Part shown: positions 5,965-6,610 of the stretch, piece by piece
Position numbering within the stretch: position 1 is the stretch's first letter
Layout: each line of letters begins with the position of its first letter
Assembly: GCA_023392555.1 (NCBI GenBank)
Contig: JAEVYW010000019.1
Coordinates: forward strand, 1-6,610
DNA from: Pseudomonadota bacterium
GTDB lineage: Bacteria > Pseudomonadota > Alphaproteobacteria > Sphingomonadales > Sphingomonadaceae
Length of the DNA stretch: 6,610 nt
Reading direction: 5' to 3'
Position numbers and translations under genes: made by a program
The notes under the pieces: model-generated
What the model was told of the DNA's origin: nothing
What the model saw: only the letters and a program-made list of their open reading frames with translations
Database searches by the model: none

Positions 5965-6610
5965 CGCCCGGCCAGGAACTCGCGGACCTGAAAGCCGACG
6001 TCCTCGCGGCCGAGGGCGACGGCGAGATTAGCGATGACGAAGCCCGCCGCGCTTCCGCAATCGTAGCGCTCGCCCTCGAACTTGAAGGCGTGGAACGGCT
6101 GCTGGCCGATCAGCTTGGCCATCGCGTCGGTCAGCTGGATCTCGCCGCCCGCGCCTGGCTCCTGCGCGTCGAGCGCACGCATGACATCGGGCTGCAGGAT
6201 GTAGCGGCCGGGCAGCATCAGGTTTGAAGGAGCGGTTCCCTGCGGCGGCTTCTCGACCAGGCCGCGGATCTCGGTCAGGCGCCCGTTGGTCTCGCCCGGA
6301 TCGACGACGCCATACTGATGAGTCTCGCTCTTCGGCACTTCGAGCGCCGCGACGATATTGCCGCCGACGGACTCATAAGCCTCCATCATCTGCGCAAGAC
6401 AGTTGGGCCGACCCATCATCAGCTCGTCGGGCAACAGCACTGCGAAGGGCTCGTCGCCGACGACATGGCGCGCGCACCAGACCGCGTGACCAAGGCCGAG
6501 TGGCTGCTGCTGGCGGACGGTGACCAGCTCGCCGAACTCGGTCCTCGATGGCGTGAGCGGGTCGAGGCTCTTGCCCTTGCCCTTCATCGTCGCCTCGAGC
6601 TCGTAAGCGC
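5961..6610 (-). CDS. galU: UTP--glucose-1-phosphate uridylyltransferase GalU (partial, N-terminus outside window)
   Basis: GalU makes UDP-glucose from UTP and glucose-1-phosphate in the cytoplasm, feeding exopolysaccharide, lipopolysaccharide and glycolipid synthesis. The 215 visible residues are the C-terminal three quarters of a protein usually near 290 residues. The frame is open through base 6610, where AYELEATMK matches an internal GalU segment. The ATG at 6587 is therefore an internal methionine and not the start. Signatures are QQPLGLGHAVWCAR, FAVLLPDE (sugar-nucleotide binding), YGVVDPG, GLVEKP, GRYIL, GGEIQLTDAM and YDCGSAAGFVIANLAVAL, in the order expected of the GalU nucleotidyltransferase fold. 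The TAG stop (5963-5961) shares CTAG with the stop of the convergent HNH gene. The missing N-terminus should hold the GxGTR nucleotide-binding loop. Confidence 0.95.
   Translation of the reverse strand, partial: AYELEATMKGKGKSLDPLTPSRTEFGELVTVRQQQPLGLGHAVWCARHVVGDEPFAVLLPDELMMGRPNCLAQMMEAYESVGGNIVAALEVPKSETHQYGVVDPGETNGRLTEIRGLVEKPPQGTAPSNLMLPGRYILQPDVMRALDAQEPGAGGEIQLTDAMAKLIGQQPFHAFKFEGERYDCGSAAGFVIANLAVALGREDVGFQVREFLAGR

Overview
The window is GC-rich and densely coding. Its gene content suggests an alphaproteobacterium, most likely of the Sphingomonadales. The HIG1 twin-membrane protein beside a PduO-type adenosyltransferase, the conserved small HNH protein beside gluQRS, and the yggT-folD pair support this. 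The lineage is an inference from gene content and protein style, not from a marker gene.

Layout from the right edge. At 5961-6610 (minus) lies most of galU (UTP--glucose-1-phosphate uridylyltransferase), with its N-terminus outside the window. It converges on an HNH-endonuclease-family gene (5398-5964, plus), and the two stop codons share one CTAG tetranucleotide. The 185-base interval 5213-5397 separates that gene from the divergent gluQRS and contains a strong imperfect inverted repeat.

From 5212 down to 1, eight genes run tightly on the minus strand: gluQRS, a HIG1-domain membrane protein, a PduO-type cob(I)alamin adenosyltransferase, a DUF1440 membrane protein, egtB, egtD, yggT and folD (3' end outside the window). 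Gaps are 9, 4, 70, 19, -17, 35 and -4 bases, so long stretches are probably co-transcribed. The 70-base gap before the DUF1440 gene is the only internal place with clear room for a promoter.

The metabolic core is egtB-egtD, the two central enzymes of ergothioneine synthesis. EgtD trimethylates histidine to hercynine. EgtB joins hercynine to a thiol donor by an iron- and oxygen-dependent C-S bond formation. The genes overlap by 17 bases and egtD has a TTG start. No egtA, egtC or egtE is visible. The other genes are housekeeping (one-carbon folate metabolism, tRNA modification, cobalamin activation, nucleotide-sugar synthesis) or small membrane proteins.

I found no mobile element, tRNA, rRNA, CRISPR array or phage gene, and no convincing undescribed system. 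The best second-look items are a probable CTG start on the adenosyltransferase, the linkage of the DUF1440 gene to the ergothioneine pair, the 5271-5299 inverted repeat, and the shared stop codons of galU and the HNH gene.
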